Positions 1-12,963 of a stretch of DNA of 64,000 bases are shown in pieces; within the stretch, counting starts at the first letter, position 1, and every line of letters begins with the position of its first letter. The notes beneath the pieces were generated by a model, which was given only the letters and a program-made list of their open reading frames with translations, had not been told where the DNA came from and made no database searches. Source of the DNA: an uncultured Roseburia sp. Its GTDB lineage: Bacteria; Bacillota; Clostridia; Lachnospirales; Lachnospiraceae. A program made the translations under genes and the position numbers. Location: contig CAMFYL010000007.1 of assembly GCA_946002055.1 (NCBI GenBank), positions 1 to 64,000 of the forward strand. Direction: 5' to 3'.

Positions 1-295
1 GAGCAGCACCAGTGATCATGTTCTTAACGTAGTCAGCATGTCCTGGGCAGTCAACATGTGCGTAATGTCTCTTCTCTGTCTGATACTCAACGTGAGCTGT
101 AGAAATTGTGATACCACGCTCTCTCTCTTCTGGAGCCTTATCGATGTTCTCGAAATCAACCTTTGCGTTACCTTCTACTCTCTCAGAAAGAACCTTTGTG
201 ATTGCTGCTGTAAGAGTTGTCTTACCGTGGTCAACGTGACCGATTGTACCAATGTTACAATGTGGCTTGCTTCTGTCAAATTTTGCCTTTGCCAT
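1..295 (-). CDS. tuf: Elongation factor Tu, N-terminal part (runs off window)
   Basis: GTPase that delivers aminoacyl-tRNA to the ribosome. Only the first 98 codons are present; the gene continues beyond base 1. The translation begins [20 protein letters not shown] and has the G1 loop GHVDHGKT (residues 19-26), the switch segment ERERGITI and the G3 motif DCPGH. The ATG at 293-295 follows an AAGGAGG site at about 303-309. It lies downstream of fusA in str-operon order but has its own sigma-A promoter in the 109-base gap. Family assignment is certain; the rest of the protein cannot be judged. Confidence 0.97.
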   Translation of the reverse strand, partial: MAKAKFDRSKPHCNIGTIGHVDHGKTTLTAAITKVLSERVEGNAKVDFENIDKAPEERERGITISTAHVEYQTEKRHYAHVDCPGHADYVKNMITGAA

Positions 296-356
296 TTTAA
301 TTTCCTCCTTAAATTGATACCCAATGGGTATTGCTATTTAATTTCAACTATTTCCA

Positions 357-385
357 ATTATATATGGAAACTATGGTTTTTTCAA
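357..385 (-). promoter_or_regulatory. Sigma-A promoter of tuf
   Basis: On the minus strand, TTGAAA (380-385), a 17-base spacer and TATAAT (357-362) lie in the fusA-tuf gap. This lets tuf be transcribed separately from rpsL-rpsG-fusA. A short ATGGTT/AACCAT hairpin overlaps the -35 box, and a 15-base palindrome (317-331) lies in the leader. Confidence 0.75.
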
Positions 386-404
386 CCATTTTAAACAAAA
401 TAAA

Positions 405-2522
405 TTAGTTGCTATGCTCGCTGATAACCTTGTCCATAACACTCTTTGGAGCTGGCTCATATCTATCGAAGAACATAGAGTAATTTCCACGTCCCTGAGT
501 AGAAGAACGAAGCTCTGTAGAGTAACCGAACATCTCAGCCAATGGAACGAATGCACGAACAATCTTACCTCCACCGAGGTCGTCCATACCTTCAATCTGT
601 CCACGCTTAGCGTTCAAACTTCCGATTACATCACCCATGTATTCCTCAGGCATAGTAACCTCAACCTTCATGATTGGCTCAAGAAGAACCGCATCACCCT
701 GCTTCATAGCATCCTTGAATGCCATAGAACCGGCAATGTGGAATGCCATTTCTGAAGAATCGACTTCATGGTAAGAACCGTCATATACTGTAGCAGATAC
801 ACCGAGAACTGGGAAGCCAGCCAAGATACCTGCCTGAGCAGCCTCTTCGATACCTTCACCAACTGCTGGAATATATTCCTTAGGAATAGCACCACCAACA
901 ACGGTAGATTCAAACTTGAATGTCTCTTCGCCGTTTGGATCCATTGGCTCGAACTTAACCTTACAGTGACCGTACTGACCACGACCACCGGACTGCTTAG
1001 CATACTTGCTATCGATATCAACAGCCTTTGTGATTGTTTCCTTATATGCAACCTGTGGAGCACCTACGTTAGCTTCTACTTTAAACTCACGAAGCAAACG
1101 ATCTACGATAACTTCCAAGTGCAACTCGCCCATTCCGGCGATGATTGTCTGACCAGTCTCCTGGTTTGTATGAGCACGGAAAGTAGGATCTTCTTCTGCA
1201 AGTTTTGAGAGAGCCTCACCCATCTTGCCCTGATCATTCTTTGTCTTTGGCTCAATAGCCAACTCAATAACTGGCTCTGGGAATTCCATTGACTCCAGAA
1301 TAACCGGATGCTGTTCATCACAGATGGTATCACCAGTTGTTGTAATCTTAAGACCTACAGCAGCTGCGATATCACCAGAGTAAACCTTGTCAATCTCAGT
1401 TCTGCTGTTTGCATGCATCTGAAGGATACGACCTACACGCTCCTTCTTATCCTTTGTTGCATTCAAGATATAAGAACCAGAGTTCAATGTACCTGAATAC
1501 ACGCGGAAGAATGCAAGCTTACCTACGAATGGGTCTGTCATAATCTTAAATGCAAGAGCTGCAAATGGCTCTTCGTCAGATGAAGGCTTGGTAATCTCGT
1601 TACCCTGCATATCAACACCCTTGATATCCGGGATATCTGTAGGAGCTGGCATGTACTCAACAACACCGTCCAATAACTTCTGAACACCCTTGTTCTTGTA
1701 TGCAGAACCACAGAATACAGGAACTGCCTCACAAGCGATTGTGCCCTTACGAAGTGCTGCCTTTAACTGATCGATAGATGGCTCTTCATCTTCAAGATAC
1801 ATCATCATCAATTCGTCATCAAGTTCGCAAACCTTCTCAACAAGGTTGGTATGCCATTCATCAGCAAGGTCCTTCAAATCATCAGGAATTGCTGTGATCT
1901 CGATATCCTCACCCTTGTCATCATTGTAAAAATATGCTTCCATCTCGAACAAGTCGATAAGACCCTTAAAGTCATCTTCTGCTCCGATTGGAATCTGTAC
2001 AGGAATAGCATTCTTTCCAAGACGATCAATGATAGTCTGTACTGACATGAAGAAGTCAGCCCCCATCTTATCCATCTTGTTGATAAATGCCATACGAGGT
2101 ACGTTATATGTGTCAGCCTGACGCCATACGTTCTCTGACTGTGGCTCAACACCGGCCTTAGCATCAAATACACCGACAGCACCATCAAGTACACGAAGTG
2201 AACGCTCTACTTCTACAGTAAAGTCTACGTGTCCAGGTGTATCAATGATGTTGATACGATGCTCCAAAGCACCAGCCTTTGGCTTATGATGATCCTCAAG
2301 TGTCCAGTGGCATGTTGTAGCAGCAGATGTGATTGTGATACCACGCTCTTTTTCCTGCTCCATCCAGTCCATTGTGGATGCACCGTCATGAGTCTCACCA
2401 ATCTTGTAGTTAACACCAGTATAATAAAGGATACGCTCTGTCAATGTGGTCTTACCAGCATCGATATGAGCCATAATACCAATATTTCTGGTTCTATCTA
2501 GTGGATATTCTCTTCCAGCCAA
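405..2522 (-). CDS. fusA: Elongation factor G
   Basis: Ribosomal translocase GTPase of 705 residues, the normal length. It shows the G1 loop AHIDAGKTT near residue 18, G3 DTPGH and G4 NKMD, and aligns end to end with bacterial EF-G in memory. The start is a TTG codon (2520-2522) placed 8 bases after a strong AGGAGG; no in-frame ATG fits better. It is the third gene of rpsL-rpsG-fusA and begins 33 bases after rpsG. Confidence 0.98.
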   Translation of the reverse strand: MAGREYPLDRTRNIGIMAHIDAGKTTLTERILYYTGVNYKIGETHDGASTMDWMEQEKERGITITSAATTCHWTLEDHHKPKAGALEHRINIIDTPGHVDFTVEVERSLRVLDGAVGVFDAKAGVEPQSENVWRQADTYNVPRMAFINKMDKMGADFFMSVQTIIDRLGKNAIPVQIPIGAEDDFKGLIDLFEMEAYFYNDDKGEDIEITAIPDDLKDLADEWHTNLVEKVCELDDELMMMYLEDEEPSIDQLKAALRKGTIACEAVPVFCGSAYKNKGVQKLLDGVVEYMPAPTDIPDIKGVDMQGNEITKPSSDEEPFAALAFKIMTDPFVGKLAFFRVYSGTLNSGSYILNATKDKKERVGRILQMHANSRTEIDKVYSGDIAAAVGLKITTTGDTICDEQHPVILESMEFPEPVIELAIEPKTKNDQGKMGEALSKLAEEDPTFRAHTNQETGQTIIAGMGELHLEVIVDRLLREFKVEANVGAPQVAYKETITKAVDIDSKYAKQSGGRGQYGHCKVKFEPMDPNGEETFKFESTVVGGAIPKEYIPAVGEGIEEAAQAGILAGFPVLGVSATVYDGSYHEVDSSEMAFHIAGSMAFKDAMKQGDAVLLEPIMKVEVTMPEEYMGDVIGSLNAKRGQIEGMDDLGGGKIVRAFVPLAEMFGYSTELRSSTQGRGNYSMFFDRYEPAPKSVMDKVISEHSN

Positions 2523-2555
2523 GGTTTTTTCCTCCTATTAATAATGTCAATAAAA

Positions 2556-3095
<540 letters not shown>

Positions 3096-3178
3096 CTAAA
3101 TTTATTCAAACAATGAAAATAAATTTCAACACTAACCATATTTCTTGTGAAAATACAATTGTTTGCTAGGTCTTAATT

Positions 3179-3598
3179 CTACTTAGCGTCCTTTGGTCTC
3201 TTAGCGCCATACTTAGAACGACCTTGCTTTCTGTTAGCTACACCTGCTGTATCAAGTGTACCTCTGATTACGTGATAACGGGTACCAGGTAAATCCTTTA
3301 CTCTACCACCACGAATCAATACAACGCTATGCTCCTGCAAGTTGTGACCTTCACCTGGAATGTAGCTTGTAACTTCGATTCCATTTGAAAGACGAACTCT
3401 GGCAATCTTTCTAAGCGCTGAGTTAGGCTTCTTAGGGGTAGCTGTCTTAACAGCTGTACATACACCACGCTTCTGTGGAGAAGATGTCTCAGTTGGCTTC
3501 TTCTTAAGAGAGTTGTAACCCTTCTGAAGAGCTGGTGCTGTAGACTTCTTTACAGATGTCTGACGTCCCTTTCTTACTAACTGGTTAAATGTTGGCAT
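3179..3598 (-). CDS. rpsL: 30S ribosomal protein S12
   Basis: Decoding-centre protein of 139 residues, first gene of the str operon. The start chosen is the ATG at 3596-3598 ([12 protein letters not shown]), behind CAGGAGGTGA. A three-codon longer frame exists but would put the ribosome site inside the gene. Contains the conserved [11 protein letters not shown] and GGRVKDLPG segments that include the streptomycin-related lysines. A consensus sigma-A promoter lies 55 bases upstream. Confidence 0.98.
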   Translation of the reverse strand: MPTFNQLVRKGRQTSVKKSTAPALQKGYNSLKKKPTETSSPQKRGVCTAVKTATPKKPNSALRKIARVRLSNGIEVTSYIPGEGHNLQEHSVVLIRGGRVKDLPGTRYHVIRGTLDTAGVANRKQGRSKYGAKRPKDAK

Positions 3599-3653
3599 TA
3601 TTTTCACCTCCTGTAGTATTTTGTATCGCGCACATATTTATGCACGCTAAAAT

Positions 3654-3682
3654 ATTATATAAGCATATTAGCATCATGTCAA
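3654..3682 (-). promoter_or_regulatory. Perfect consensus sigma-A promoter of rpsL-rpsG-fusA
   Basis: Minus-strand TTGACA (3677-3682), a spacer of exactly 17 bases and TATAAT (3654-3659). It lies between the rpoC terminator and rpsL, so the str operon starts here rather than by read-through from rpoBC. Confidence 0.9.
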
Positions 3683-3690
3683 GAAATATT

Positions 3691-3727
3691 TACAAAAAAG
3701 AGGCCAGACCACTAGGTCTGACCCCTC
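3691..3727 (-). terminator. Rho-independent terminator of rpoBC
   Basis: Minus-strand hairpin GGTCAGACC - TAGT - GGTCTGGCC with flanking GAGG/CCTC pairing, followed by TTTTTTG. It begins 12 bases after the rpoC stop and runs up to the -35 box of the rpsL promoter. Confidence 0.85.
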
Positions 3728-3739
3728 GTTAGATTCATA

Positions 3740-6700
3740 TTACTCGTCGATATCAACTACTTCATCTTCAACTACCGGTTCCTCAACGTCATCAATAATC
3801 TCGATGTCTTCTGTCTCTTCAACGATTGTCTGATTGTAATCTGTGTTAAGCTTAATGTTGCCGTAACGCTTCATACCTGTACCTGCAGGAATCAACTTAC
3901 CAAGGATTACGTTCTCCTTCAAACCAATCAATGGATCAATCTTACCCTTGATTGCCGCTTCTGTAAGAACCTTAGTTGTCTCCTGGAAGGATGCAGCTGA
4001 CAAGAAGGAATTTGTAGCAAGGGATGCCTTGGTAATACCAAGAAGAACCTGCTTACCTTCTGCAACTTCCTTACCTTCTGCGGCAAGACGCTCATTCATC
4101 TCTTCGAAGTCAAGAACATCTACCAATGTGCCAGGCAAGAACTCAGAATCACCATTATTCTCGATACGAATCTTCTTAAGCATCTGACGTACGATAACCT
4201 CAATATGCTTATCGTTGATTTCTACACCCTGCAAGCGGTAAACTCGCTGAACTTCCTGAAGCATGTAATCCTGTACCGCACGAACACCCTTAATCTTAAG
4301 GATATCATGTGGATTTACAGAACCTTCGGTAAGCTCGTCACCAGCCTGCAACTCTGCGCCATCTAAAATCTTGATACGAGAACCGTAAGGGATTAAGTAT
4401 GCCTTGCTCTCTCCGGTCTCCTTGTTTGTCACTACAACTTCACGCTTCTTCTTGGTATCACGGATCTCAGCTGTACCACCAAACTCAGTGATAATAGCAA
4501 GTCCCTTAGGCTTTCTAGCCTCGAACAATTCCTCTACACGAGGAAGACCCTGTGTGATATCGTCACCAGCCACACCACCGGTATGGAAGGTTCTCATTGT
4601 AAGCTGTGTACCAGGCTCACCGATTGACTGAGCTGCGATGATACCGATTGCTTCACCAACCTGTACTGCCTGACCTGTTGCCATGTTAGCACCGTAACAT
4701 TTAGCACAGACACCAACATGTGAACGACAGGTAAGAATGTTTCTAATCTTAACAGTTGTAATCTCGTTACCGTTTTCATCTACACCCTTTGTGACAATGT
4801 TATGTGCACGCTTTGGTGTAATCATGTGATTTGCTTTCACAATCACATTGCCCTCTGCATCGCAGATTGTCTCGCATGCGAATCGACCTGTAATACGTTC
4901 TTCCAGGCTCTCGATTTCCTCGCGTCCATCCATAAATGCAGTGACATACATACCAGGAATCTCACGATCCTGACCTTCATTACAGTCAGACTCACGAATA
5001 ATTAATTCCTGAGACACGTCAACAAGACGTCTTGTCAAATATCCGGAATCGGCTGTACGAAGAGCTGTATCTGACAGACCCTTACGAGCACCATGGGCTG
5101 ACATAAAGTATTCCAATACGTCAAGACCTTCACGGAAGTTTGACTTGATAGGCAACTCGATGGTACGACCTGTTGTATCAGCCATCAAACCACGCATACC
5201 TGCCAACTGCTTAATCTGCTTATCAGAACCACGGGCTCCGGAATCAGCCATCATAAAGATGTTGTTGTACTTATCCAAACCGGAAAGAAGTGCTTCTGTA
5301 AGCTCATCGTCAGTCTTCTTCCATGTCTCTACTACGTCTCTGTAGCGCTCCTCTTCTGTCAAAAGACCACGCTTATATTTCATGGTAATGCCGTTAATTG
5401 TCTCTTCTGTCTGAGCAATCATCTCAGGCTTCTGAGGTGGCACGGTCATATCTGAAATGGATACAGTCATAGCAGCTCTTGTAGAGTACTTATAACCCAT
5501 TGCCTTGATTTCATCTAATACTTCAGCAGTTGTTGTTGCGCCGTGTGTATTGATTACCTTTTCAAGAATCTGCTTCAAGCCCTTCTTGCCTACATGGAAA
5601 TCAATCTCATACTTGAGTACGTTCTCCGGATTGGTACGATCTACAAATCCCAAATCCTGAGGAATGATCTCGTTGAAGATCAAACGTCCCAATGTAGTAG
5701 CAACTTCACCTTCAACAACAGTTCCATCTTCCATTGTTGCAGTTCTATGAACATAAATCTTCTGATGCAAAGAAATCTTCTTATTCTCATATGCCAACAA
5801 AGCACGATTCATATCCTGGAAGTACTGACCCAAAATATCTCTAGCTGTACAAATCACATGACGGTTACCGTCTGTAACATCCTCAAAGTGAATGTAGCTA
5901 TCTACGCCAAGGGCTCCGGCATCCAAATCCGCCTTAACCTCATCAGCGCTTGTGTATACCTTATCAGAAACAGGATTTGCACCCTCTTCCTTTGTGCGGT
6001 CTGCAAGCTTATCCATGGTCAGGTAGTAAATACCAAGTACCATATCCTGTGAAGGAACGGCTACCGGACCACCATCAGAAGGCTTCAACAGGTTGTTAGG
6101 TGATAACAACATGAAACGACACTCTGCCTGAGCCTCTGCTGTCAGTGGAAGGTGCACAGCCATCTGGTCACCATCGAAGTCGGCATTGTACGCTGTACAT
6201 ACCAATGGATGAAGCTTAATAGCCTTACCTTCTACAAGGATTGGCTCAAATGCCTGAATACCTAATCTATGAAGTGTAGGAGCACGATTTAACATAACCG
6301 GATGCTCTTTGATAACCTCTTCCAAGACATCCCAAACTTCCGGCTGAAGCTTTTCAACCATCTTCTTGGCATTCTTGATGTTGTGAGCTGTGCCGTTAGC
6401 AACAAGCTCTTTCATAACAAATGGCTTGAACAACTCAATAGCCATTTCCTTAGGAAGACCACACTGGTAAATCTTAAGTTCCGGTCCAACCACAATAACG
6501 GAACGTCCTGAGTAGTCAACACGCTTACCAAGTAAGTTCTGACGAAAACGACCGGATTTACCCTTTAACATATCGGAAAGGGATTTCAAAGCTCTGTTAC
6601 CAGGGCCGGTTACCGGACGACCACGTCTACCGTTATCAATCAACCCATCAACAGCTTCCTGCAACATACGCTTTTCATTTCGTACGATGATATCAGGAGC

Positions 6701-7552
6701 ACCAAGCTCTAAGAGTCTTCTCAAACGGTTATTTCTATTAATAATACGACGATACAAATCGTTCAAATCAGATGTTGCAAAACGTCCACCATCCAACTGA
6801 ACCATTGGACGCAAGTCTGGTGGGATAACAGGAATAACTGTCATAATCATCCACTCCGGCTTGTTGCCTGACTCACGGAATGCTTCTACAACCTCTAATC
6901 TCTTAATTACTCTTGCACGCTTCTGACCTGTAGCCACCTTTAATTCAGCCTTAAGCTCAGCTGCGTCCTTCTCCAAGTCGATATCCTGAAGAAGCTTCTG
7001 GATAGCCTCAGCACCCATGCCAACCTTGAAGTCGTTTCCATACTGCTCTCTGGCATCCTGGTATTCCTTCTCAGACAATACCTGCTTATACATAAGAGGT
7101 GTCTCACCTGCATCCAATACAATATAAGATGCAAAGTACAATACCTTTTCCAAAGTTCTAGGAGATAAATCAAGGATAAGTCCCATACGAGATGGAATTC
7201 CCTTAAAATACCAAATATGAGATACAGGAGCTGCCAGCTCGATATGTCCCATACGTTCTCTTCGAACGCTCGCCTTTGTAATCTCAACACCACAACGGTC
7301 GCAGACTACACCTTTATAGCGAATCTTTTTATATTTACCACAATGGCATTCCCAGTCCTTGCTAGGTCCGAAGATCTTCTCGCAGAACAAGCCATCTTTT
7401 TCCGGCTTTAAAGTTCTGTAGTTGATTGTCTCAGGCTTTTTCACTTCGCCTCGAGACCATTCTCTAATCTTCTCTGGTGATGCCAAGCCAATCTGAATCG
7501 CATCAAACTCGATTGGCTGATTTGTCGCTTCTTTATTAACTGCTTCTGGCAT
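3740..7552 (-). CDS. rpoC: RNA polymerase beta-prime subunit
   Basis: Catalytic subunit of RNA polymerase, 1270 residues. Visible marks are the N-terminal zinc ribbon (CHCGKYKK...CDRCG), the Mg-binding active-site [12 protein letters not shown], the bridge/trigger region, and the second zinc site ([11 protein letters not shown]). It ends in an acidic tail. The ATG follows GGAAGGAGATTAGCA and lies 19 bases after the rpoB stop, so the two are co-transcribed and end at the terminator just downstream. Confidence 0.99.
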   Translation of the reverse strand: MPEAVNKEATNQPIEFDAIQIGLASPEKIREWSRGEVKKPETINYRTLKPEKDGLFCEKIFGPSKDWECHCGKYKKIRYKGVVCDRCGVEITKASVRRERMGHIELAAPVSHIWYFKGIPSRMGLILDLSPRTLEKVLYFASYIVLDAGETPLMYKQVLSEKEYQDAREQYGNDFKVGMGAEAIQKLLQDIDLEKDAAELKAELKVATGQKRARVIKRLEVVEAFRESGNKPEWMIMTVIPVIPPDLRPMVQLDGGRFATSDLNDLYRRIINRNNRLRRLLELGAPDIIVRNEKRMLQEAVDGLIDNGRRGRPVTGPGNRALKSLSDMLKGKSGRFRQNLLGKRVDYSGRSVIVVGPELKIYQCGLPKEMAIELFKPFVMKELVANGTAHNIKNAKKMVEKLQPEVWDVLEEVIKEHPVMLNRAPTLHRLGIQAFEPILVEGKAIKLHPLVCTAYNADFDGDQMAVHLPLTAEAQAECRFMLLSPNNLLKPSDGGPVAVPSQDMVLGIYYLTMDKLADRTKEEGANPVSDKVYTSADEVKADLDAGALGVDSYIHFEDVTDGNRHVICTARDILGQYFQDMNRALLAYENKKISLHQKIYVHRTATMEDGTVVEGEVATTLGRLIFNEIIPQDLGFVDRTNPENVLKYEIDFHVGKKGLKQILEKVINTHGATTTAEVLDEIKAMGYKYSTRAAMTVSISDMTVPPQKPEMIAQTEETINGITMKYKRGLLTEEERYRDVVETWKKTDDELTEALLSGLDKYNNIFMMADSGARGSDKQIKQLAGMRGLMADTTGRTIELPIKSNFREGLDVLEYFMSAHGARKGLSDTALRTADSGYLTRRLVDVSQELIIRESDCNEGQDREIPGMYVTAFMDGREEIESLEERITGRFACETICDAEGNVIVKANHMITPKRAHNIVTKGVDENGNEITTVKIRNILTCRSHVGVCAKCYGANMATGQAVQVGEAIGIIAAQSIGEPGTQLTMRTFHTGGVAGDDITQGLPRVEELFEARKPKGLAIITEFGGTAEIRDTKKKREVVVTNKETGESKAYLIPYGSRIKILDGAELQAGDELTEGSVNPHDILKIKGVRAVQDYMLQEVQRVYRLQGVEINDKHIEVIVRQMLKKIRIENNGDSEFLPGTLVDVLDFEEMNERLAAEGKEVAEGKQVLLGITKASLATNSFLSAASFQETTKVLTEAAIKGKIDPLIGLKENVILGKLIPAGTGMKRYGNIKLNTDYNQTIVEETEDIEIIDDVEEPVVEDEVVDIDE

Positions 7553-7571
7553 TGCTAATCTCCTTCCTTAA

Positions 7572-10500
7572 TTATTCGTCGCCAAGATCATCGTCGAAAT
7601 CAACAGCAAAGTCATCCATCTCAGGCTCTTCGTCTTCAACGTTGACTAACTCTTCGCTATCTGCGTCGAATTCCTGCTTTGTGAATCCGCTCTTCTCGAA
7701 GGACTCGTTGCTTTCGAATGCGAAGTTCTTGTCTCCTGCGATGATGGCATTCAAATCTGTGTTGCCATATTCGCTGGTTTCCATTAATTCAACTTCGTTT
7801 CTGTCTTCATCCAATACCTTGACATCAAGACCCAATGACTGAAGTTCCTTTAACAGAACCTTGAAGGATTCTGGAATTCCCGGTTCAGGAATGTTCTCAC
7901 CCTTAATGATTGCTTCGTATGTCTTAACACGTCCAACAACATCATCGGACTTCATTGTTAAGATTTCCTGCAATGTGTAAGATGCACCGTAGGCCTCAAG
8001 AGCCCAAACCTCCATCTCACCGAAACGCTGTCCACCAAACTGGGCTTTACCACCAAGTGGCTGCTGCGTAACAAGAGAGTAAGGACCAGTAGAACGAGCA
8101 TGAATCTTATCGTCTACTAAGTGGTGGAGTTTCAGGTAGTGCATGTGTCCGATGGTTACCGGTGAGTCAAACTCTTCACCTGTACGGCCATCGCGGAGCT
8201 GAACCTTACCGTCGCGGCCAAGCTCAACACCCTTCCAAAGTTCCCTGTGTTCTCTGTTATCAGACAGATACTGCATAACATCCTCACTGAGAGTATCTTT
8301 ATATTTTGCCTCGAAGTCTTCCCAAGTCATATTGACATAATCATTGGCAAGCTCCAAAGTATCCTGAATATCAATCTCCCTAGCACCGTCAAATACCGGT
8401 GTTTCAATGTTGAATCCCAATGCTCTTGCTGCAAGTGACAAGTGAATCTCAAGCACCTGTCCGATATTCATACGTGATGGTACACCCAAAGGATTCAATA
8501 CGATATCAAGTGGTCTACCATTGGGCAAGAATGGCATATCTTCTACAGGAAGTACACGGGAAACGACACCCTTGTTACCATGACGACCAGCCATCTTATC
8601 ACCAACAGAAATCTTACGCTTCTGAGCGATGTAGATGCGAACCGCCTTGTTAACACCAGGAGACAACTCATCTCCGTTCTCACGGGTAAATACCTTGGCA
8701 TCTACAACGATACCGTACTCACCATGAGGTACTTTTAATGAAGTATCACGAACTTCTCTAGCCTTCTCACCGAAAATTGCGCGAAGCAATCTCTCTTCTG
8801 CAGTAAGCTCTGTCTCACCCTTAGGTGTAACCTTACCTACCAAGATATCGCCGGAGCGAACCTCAGCACCGATACGGATGATACCATTTTCATCCAAATC
8901 CTTGAGGGCATCGTCACCAACACCAGGAACATCGCGAGTAATCTCCTCTGCTCCAAGCTTCGTATCTCTGGCTTCTACTTCGTACTCTTCAATATGAACA
9001 GATGTATAAACATCATCCTGTACTAATCTCTCTGACAAAAGAACAGCATCCTCGTAGTTGTAACCTTCCCATGTCATGAAACCAATCAATGGATTCTTAC
9101 CAAGAGCCAACTCACCCTGAGATGTAGATGGACCATCAGCAATCACTTCTCCGGCCTCAACACGATCGCCCTTGAAAACGATAGGTCTCTGGTTGTAGCA
9201 GTTAGACTGGTTACTACGTGTAAACTTACTTAAAATATATTCATCTTTGTCGTTGTCATCTGTGCGAATGATAATTCGGTTAGACTCTGAACGCTCAACC
9301 ACACCGGCACGCTTAGCAACAACGCAAACACCTGAGTCAACAGCTGTCTTAGGCTCCATACCTGTACCTACAACAGGAGCTTCTGTTGTAAGAAGTGGAA
9401 CTGCCTGACGCTGCATGTTAGATCCCATCAGGGCACGGTTCGCATCATCGTTCTGCAAGAACGGAATCAATGCTGTAGCCACGGAGAATACCATCTTAGG
9501 AGATACGTCCATGTAATCAAACATCTGCTTGTCGTATTCCTGTGTCTCCTCACGGAAACGACCAGATACAGAATTACGTACAAAATGACCTTCTGCATCC
9601 AGCTTCTCATTAGCCTGTGCTACGTGATAGTTATCCTCTTCGTCTGCTGTCATATAGATAACCTCGTCAGTGACGCGAGGATTCTTAGGATCTGTCTTGT
9701 CAATCTTGCGGTATGGCGCCTCAATGAAACCATACTCGTTAATTCTTGCATAGCTTGCAAGAGAGTTGATCAAACCGATGTTAGGACCTTCCGGTGTCTC
9801 GATAGGACACATTCTTCCATAATGAGAATAATGTACATCTCGGACCTCGAATCCGGCACGGTCTCTTGACAAACCACCCGGACCAAGTGCAGACAAACGT
9901 CTCTTATGGGTCAACTCACCAAGTGGGTTGTTCTGATCCATAAACTGTGACAACTGTGAAGAACCAAAGAATTCCTTCACTGCTGCTGTTACAGGCTTAA
10001 TATTAATCAAGCTCTGTGGAGAAATTCCCTCCAAGTCCTGAGTTGTCATTCTTTCACGAACAACACGCTCTAAACGCGACAAACCGATACGGTACTGGTT
10101 CTGCAAAAGCTCGCCAACCGCACGAATACGACGGTTACCCAAATGGTCAATATCGTCGTCATGTCCAACCTGATATTCCAAATGCATATTGTAGTTGATG
10201 GATGCAAAGATATCCTCTCTTGTAATATGCTTAGGAATCAAATCGTTGATATCTCTCTTGATTGCTTCTGCAATCTCTTCTTGAGAGTCATTTTCTTCTA
10301 AAATCTGAGCCAATACAGGGTAGTATACAAGCTCTGTAATGCCAAGTTCTTCCGGATCCATATCAATATAGCCTCTGATATCCACCATCATATTAGAAAG
10401 AACCTTAACATTTCTTGTCTCAGTCTGAACCCATACGTAAGGTACAGCTGCATTCTGAATAGTATCAGCAAGCTCTCTTGTAACCTTAGCTCCAGCTTCA

Positions 10501-11444
10501 GCAAGGATTTCACCTGTAGTAGCATCCACTACATCCTCAGCCAAAATCTGTCCAAAGATACGGTTGCGAAGAGCCAACTTCTTATTAAACTTGTAGCGTC
10601 CAACCTTAGCCAAATCATATCTTCTAGGGTCAAAGAACATAGCAGAAATCAAGCTTTCTGCACTCTCAACAGTGAGAGGCTCTCCCGGACGAATCTTACG
10701 ATACAACTCCAAAAGACCTGCTTCGTAGCTTCCGTTAGGCTCTCTTTCTGTGATAGAAGGATCCTTGCCCAAAGATGCCATGATCTTTGGCTCTTCACCA
10801 AACAAATCAATAATCTGCTGGTTGGTTCCCACTCCAAGTGCACGAATCAGCACAGTAATAGGAACCTTTCTTGTTCTATCAACACGAACATAGAAAACGT
10901 CATTGGAATCCGTCTCGTACTCTAACCATGCACCACGGTTAGGGATCACGGTACAAGAATACAATTCCTTACCAACCTTGTCGTGACCAATAGCATAGTA
11001 GATTCCAGGAGAACGAACCAACTGGCTGACGATAACTCGCTCAGCACCATTAATAACAAAGGTACCTGTCTCTGTCATCAGTGGTAAGTCACCCATAAAA
11101 ATCTCATGCTCGTTGATTTCGTCAGTCGCTTTGTTATAAAGACGGACTTTCACCTTCAAAGGAGCAGCGTATGTTGCATCTCTTTCCTTGCACTGTGGAA
11201 TTGTATATTTCACATCATCTTTGCATAATGTAAAATCAACAAATTCCAAGCTCAACTGACCACTGTAGTCAGCGATTGGAGAGATATCAGCGAACACCTC
11301 TTTGAGACCTTCATCCAAAAACCACTGGTAGGAATCCTTCTGAACCTCAATAAGGTTAGGCATCTCCAATACCTCTTTTTGTCTCGAGTAACTCATACGC
11401 ATGCTTTTGCCGGCTTTCACCGGACGTATTCTGTTTTTCTCCAT
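7572..11444 (-). CDS. rpoB: RNA polymerase beta subunit
   Basis: 1290-residue beta subunit. The frame opens at 11513, but homology begins at the ATG at 11442-11444 ([13 protein letters not shown]), preceded by GAGAGGTGAAACGTCA. The rifampicin-region sequence [13 protein letters not shown]...[14 protein letters not shown] is intact and looks wild type. The C-terminus carries a very acidic extension (about 25 residues, mostly Asp/Glu) after the conserved end. Promoter and terminator features separate it from rplL. Confidence 0.98.
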   Translation of the reverse strand: MEKNRIRPVKAGKSMRMSYSRQKEVLEMPNLIEVQKDSYQWFLDEGLKEVFADISPIADYSGQLSLEFVDFTLCKDDVKYTIPQCKERDATYAAPLKVKVRLYNKATDEINEHEIFMGDLPLMTETGTFVINGAERVIVSQLVRSPGIYYAIGHDKVGKELYSCTVIPNRGAWLEYETDSNDVFYVRVDRTRKVPITVLIRALGVGTNQQIIDLFGEEPKIMASLGKDPSITEREPNGSYEAGLLELYRKIRPGEPLTVESAESLISAMFFDPRRYDLAKVGRYKFNKKLALRNRIFGQILAEDVVDATTGEILAEAGAKVTRELADTIQNAAVPYVWVQTETRNVKVLSNMMVDIRGYIDMDPEELGITELVYYPVLAQILEENDSQEEIAEAIKRDINDLIPKHITREDIFASINYNMHLEYQVGHDDDIDHLGNRRIRAVGELLQNQYRIGLSRLERVVRERMTTQDLEGISPQSLINIKPVTAAVKEFFGSSQLSQFMDQNNPLGELTHKRRLSALGPGGLSRDRAGFEVRDVHYSHYGRMCPIETPEGPNIGLINSLASYARINEYGFIEAPYRKIDKTDPKNPRVTDEVIYMTADEEDNYHVAQANEKLDAEGHFVRNSVSGRFREETQEYDKQMFDYMDVSPKMVFSVATALIPFLQNDDANRALMGSNMQRQAVPLLTTEAPVVGTGMEPKTAVDSGVCVVAKRAGVVERSESNRIIIRTDDNDKDEYILSKFTRSNQSNCYNQRPIVFKGDRVEAGEVIADGPSTSQGELALGKNPLIGFMTWEGYNYEDAVLLSERLVQDDVYTSVHIEEYEVEARDTKLGAEEITRDVPGVGDDALKDLDENGIIRIGAEVRSGDILVGKVTPKGETELTAEERLLRAIFGEKAREVRDTSLKVPHGEYGIVVDAKVFTRENGDELSPGVNKAVRIYIAQKRKISVGDKMAGRHGNKGVVSRVLPVEDMPFLPNGRPLDIVLNPLGVPSRMNIGQVLEIHLSLAARALGFNIETPVFDGAREIDIQDTLELANDYVNMTWEDFEAKYKDTLSEDVMQYLSDNREHRELWKGVELGRDGKVQLRDGRTGEEFDSPVTIGHMHYLKLHHLVDDKIHARSTGPYSLVTQQPLGGKAQFGGQRFGEMEVWALEAYGASYTLQEILTMKSDDVVGRVKTYEAIIKGENIPEPGIPESFKVLLKELQSLGLDVKVLDEDRNEVELMETSEYGNTDLNAIIAGDKNFAFESNESFEKSGFTKQEFDADSEELVNVEDEEPEMDDFAVDFDDDLGDE

Positions 11445-11526
11445 TGACGTTTCACCTCTCGTTTTTATTCTGTCTATTGAAAAATGGGCGCACAAATGCC
11501 CATTGCACCACAATAAAGCACCCTAT

Positions 11527-11555
11527 ACTATACTACAAATGATTTTTGATTGCAA
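11527..11555 (-). promoter_or_regulatory. Sigma-A promoter of rpoBC
   Basis: Minus-strand TTGCAA (11550-11555), 17 bases, TATAGT (11527-11532). It lies downstream of the rplL terminator and about 85 bases upstream of the rpoB start, so rpoBC can be expressed independently of rplJL. Confidence 0.7.
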
Positions 11556-11575
11556 GTAAAAGTTTAAAAATATAT

Positions 11576-11622
11576 TTACAAAAAAGACACGGCATTATCT
11601 TTATAGATAAACCGTGTCTTTT
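11576..11622 (-). terminator. Terminator after rplL
   Basis: Minus-strand stem AAGACACGG...CCGTGTCTT with an inner TTTATCT/AGATAA helix, followed by TTTTTT. It lies 36 bases past the rplL stop and separates the ribosomal genes from rpoB. It may be partial, as in other bacteria where rplJL/rpoBC read-through is controlled. Confidence 0.85.
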
Positions 11623-11657
11623 GATTGCTTATGTTATAACAATGCGGTTCGCAAAAA

Positions 11658-12032
11658 TTACTTCAATGTAACCTTAGCGCCCTCTGCCTCTAACTTAGCC
11701 TTGATATCCTCAGCTGTTGCCTTGTCAGCAGCTTCCTTAACGATCTTAGGAGCGCCATCAACTACTTCCTTAGCTTCCTTCAATCCAAGACCTGTTGCCT
11801 CACGAACAACCTTGATAACCTTAACCTTGTTAGGACCTACTTCTGTCAACTCTACGTCGAACTCGTCCTTCTCTTCTCCAGCTGCTTCACCAGCACCTGC
11901 TGCTGCTACTACAACGCCTGCTGCTGCAGATACGCCGAACTCTTCTTCGCAAGCCTTTACTAAGTCATTCAACTCTAATACGCTTAACTCTTTGATAGCT
12001 TCGATAAATTCTTCTGTTGTCATCTTTGCCAT
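11658..12032 (-). CDS. rplL: 50S ribosomal protein L7/L12
   Basis: Stalk protein of 124 residues that recruits translation GTPases. It has the N-terminal dimerisation helices, an Ala/Gly/Glu hinge (about residues 38-55) and the C-terminal [21 protein letters not shown] factor-binding domain. The start is the ATG at 12030-12032 behind GGAGGAAATTATC, rather than the five-codon longer frame. It follows rplJ by 90 bases. Confidence 0.98.
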   Translation of the reverse strand: MAKMTTEEFIEAIKELSVLELNDLVKACEEEFGVSAAAGVVVAAAGAGEAAGEEKDEFDVELTEVGPNKVKVIKVVREATGLGLKEAKEVVDGAPKIVKEAADKATAEDIKAKLEAEGAKVTLK

Positions 12033-12122
12033 GATAATTTCCTCCATTTAAAAATTTGATTTATTCTTATAATTTTCTGTCTTCACCCACTGCTAGTCAG
12101 TCGCCAAATTACTTTTGGCAAA

Positions 12123-12713
12123 TTACTCCTGTGTAGGAGCTGCTTCTTCTGCTGGTTCCTCTTCTGCAGGAGCTTCCTCTACTGGAGCTTCCTCAGCTGG
12201 AGCCTCTTCTGCTGCAGGAGCATCTGCTGCACCACCGTTCTCAGCGATCTGGCTGATAACTCTAGCGAAGTTAGCCATAGGAGACTGCAGGCTTCCAAGT
12301 AATTTGGAGAGCAATTCTTCTCTTGATGGCACGGCTGCAACTGCCTTCATTCCGTTTGCATCGTAGAATGTTCCTTCTACAACACCAGCCTTGATTTCAA
12401 GAGCAGGTGCGTTCTTAGCAAATTTAGCCAAGATACGTGCTGGAGCTGTTGCATCCTCTGTTGAGATAGCAATCGCGCTAGGTCCTTCTAACACTTCTGA
12501 AAGGCTTTCGAATTCTGTACCTTTGAAAGCAAAGTTCATCATTGTGTTCTTGTAAACCTTGTAAGTAACGCCTGCTTCTCTTAATTGCTTACGCAACTGT
12601 GTGTCTTGCTCTACAGTCAATCCACGATAATCAACTACAACTACAGACTGTGCGTCTTTTACGTTTGCTGAAATCTCTTCAACGATTGGCTGCTTTAATT
12701 CAACTTTTGCCAC
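12123..12713 (-). CDS. rplJ: 50S ribosomal protein L10 with acidic Ala-Glu-Pro tail
   Basis: Anchors the L7/L12 stalk to 23S rRNA. The frame is open to 12836, but translation must begin at the GTG at 12711-12713 (VAKVELKQPIVEEI), behind AAGGAGGTACAC. The longer frame runs back through the attenuator. The product is 196 residues, about 20-30 more than typical L10. The excess is a C-terminal low-complexity tail of APAEE-like repeats from about residue 163, rich in Ala, Glu and Pro. Confidence 0.96.
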   Translation of the reverse strand: MAKVELKQPIVEEISANVKDAQSVVVVDYRGLTVEQDTQLRKQLREAGVTYKVYKNTMMNFAFKGTEFESLSEVLEGPSAIAISTEDATAPARILAKFAKNAPALEIKAGVVEGTFYDANGMKAVAAVPSREELLSKLLGSLQSPMANFARVISQIAENGGAADAPAAEEAPAEEAPVEEAPAEEEPAEEAAPTQE

Positions 12714-12779
12714 GTTTCGTGTACCTCCTTGTTTTATTTCATCTTGCTTAGACTGGAGATTTTTAAACGTTGCTTTGCT

Positions 12780-12925
12780 TAAAACAAAACAAAGCCTCTT
12801 TGCGTTAGACAAAGAGGCTCTAAAAATCATAATCATATCACTGTTAAAAGCGATTGACTGTCCTCGGTAGGTGGATTACTCTGTTACGCCTTTCGGCACC
12901 TACTGTCTACGGCAACATGCTTGTG
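12780..12925 (-). promoter_or_regulatory. L10 leader with transcription attenuator upstream of rplJ
   Basis: Untranslated leader between rplA and rplJ. Minus-strand segments TGCCGTAGACAGTAGGTGC (revcomp of 12896-12914) and CCTACCGAGGAC (revcomp of 12860-12871) match the conserved strands of the L10 ribosomal-protein leader. It is followed by a terminator hairpin AGCCTCTTTG - loop - CAAAGAGGCT (12793-12819) and a TTTGTTTTGTTTT tract. By family knowledge, L10-(L12)4 binds the leader and favours termination, giving feedback on rplJL. Confidence 0.85.
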
Positions 12926-12963
12926 CATTATATCATTGTATTATTCGGATGTCAACACTTTGA

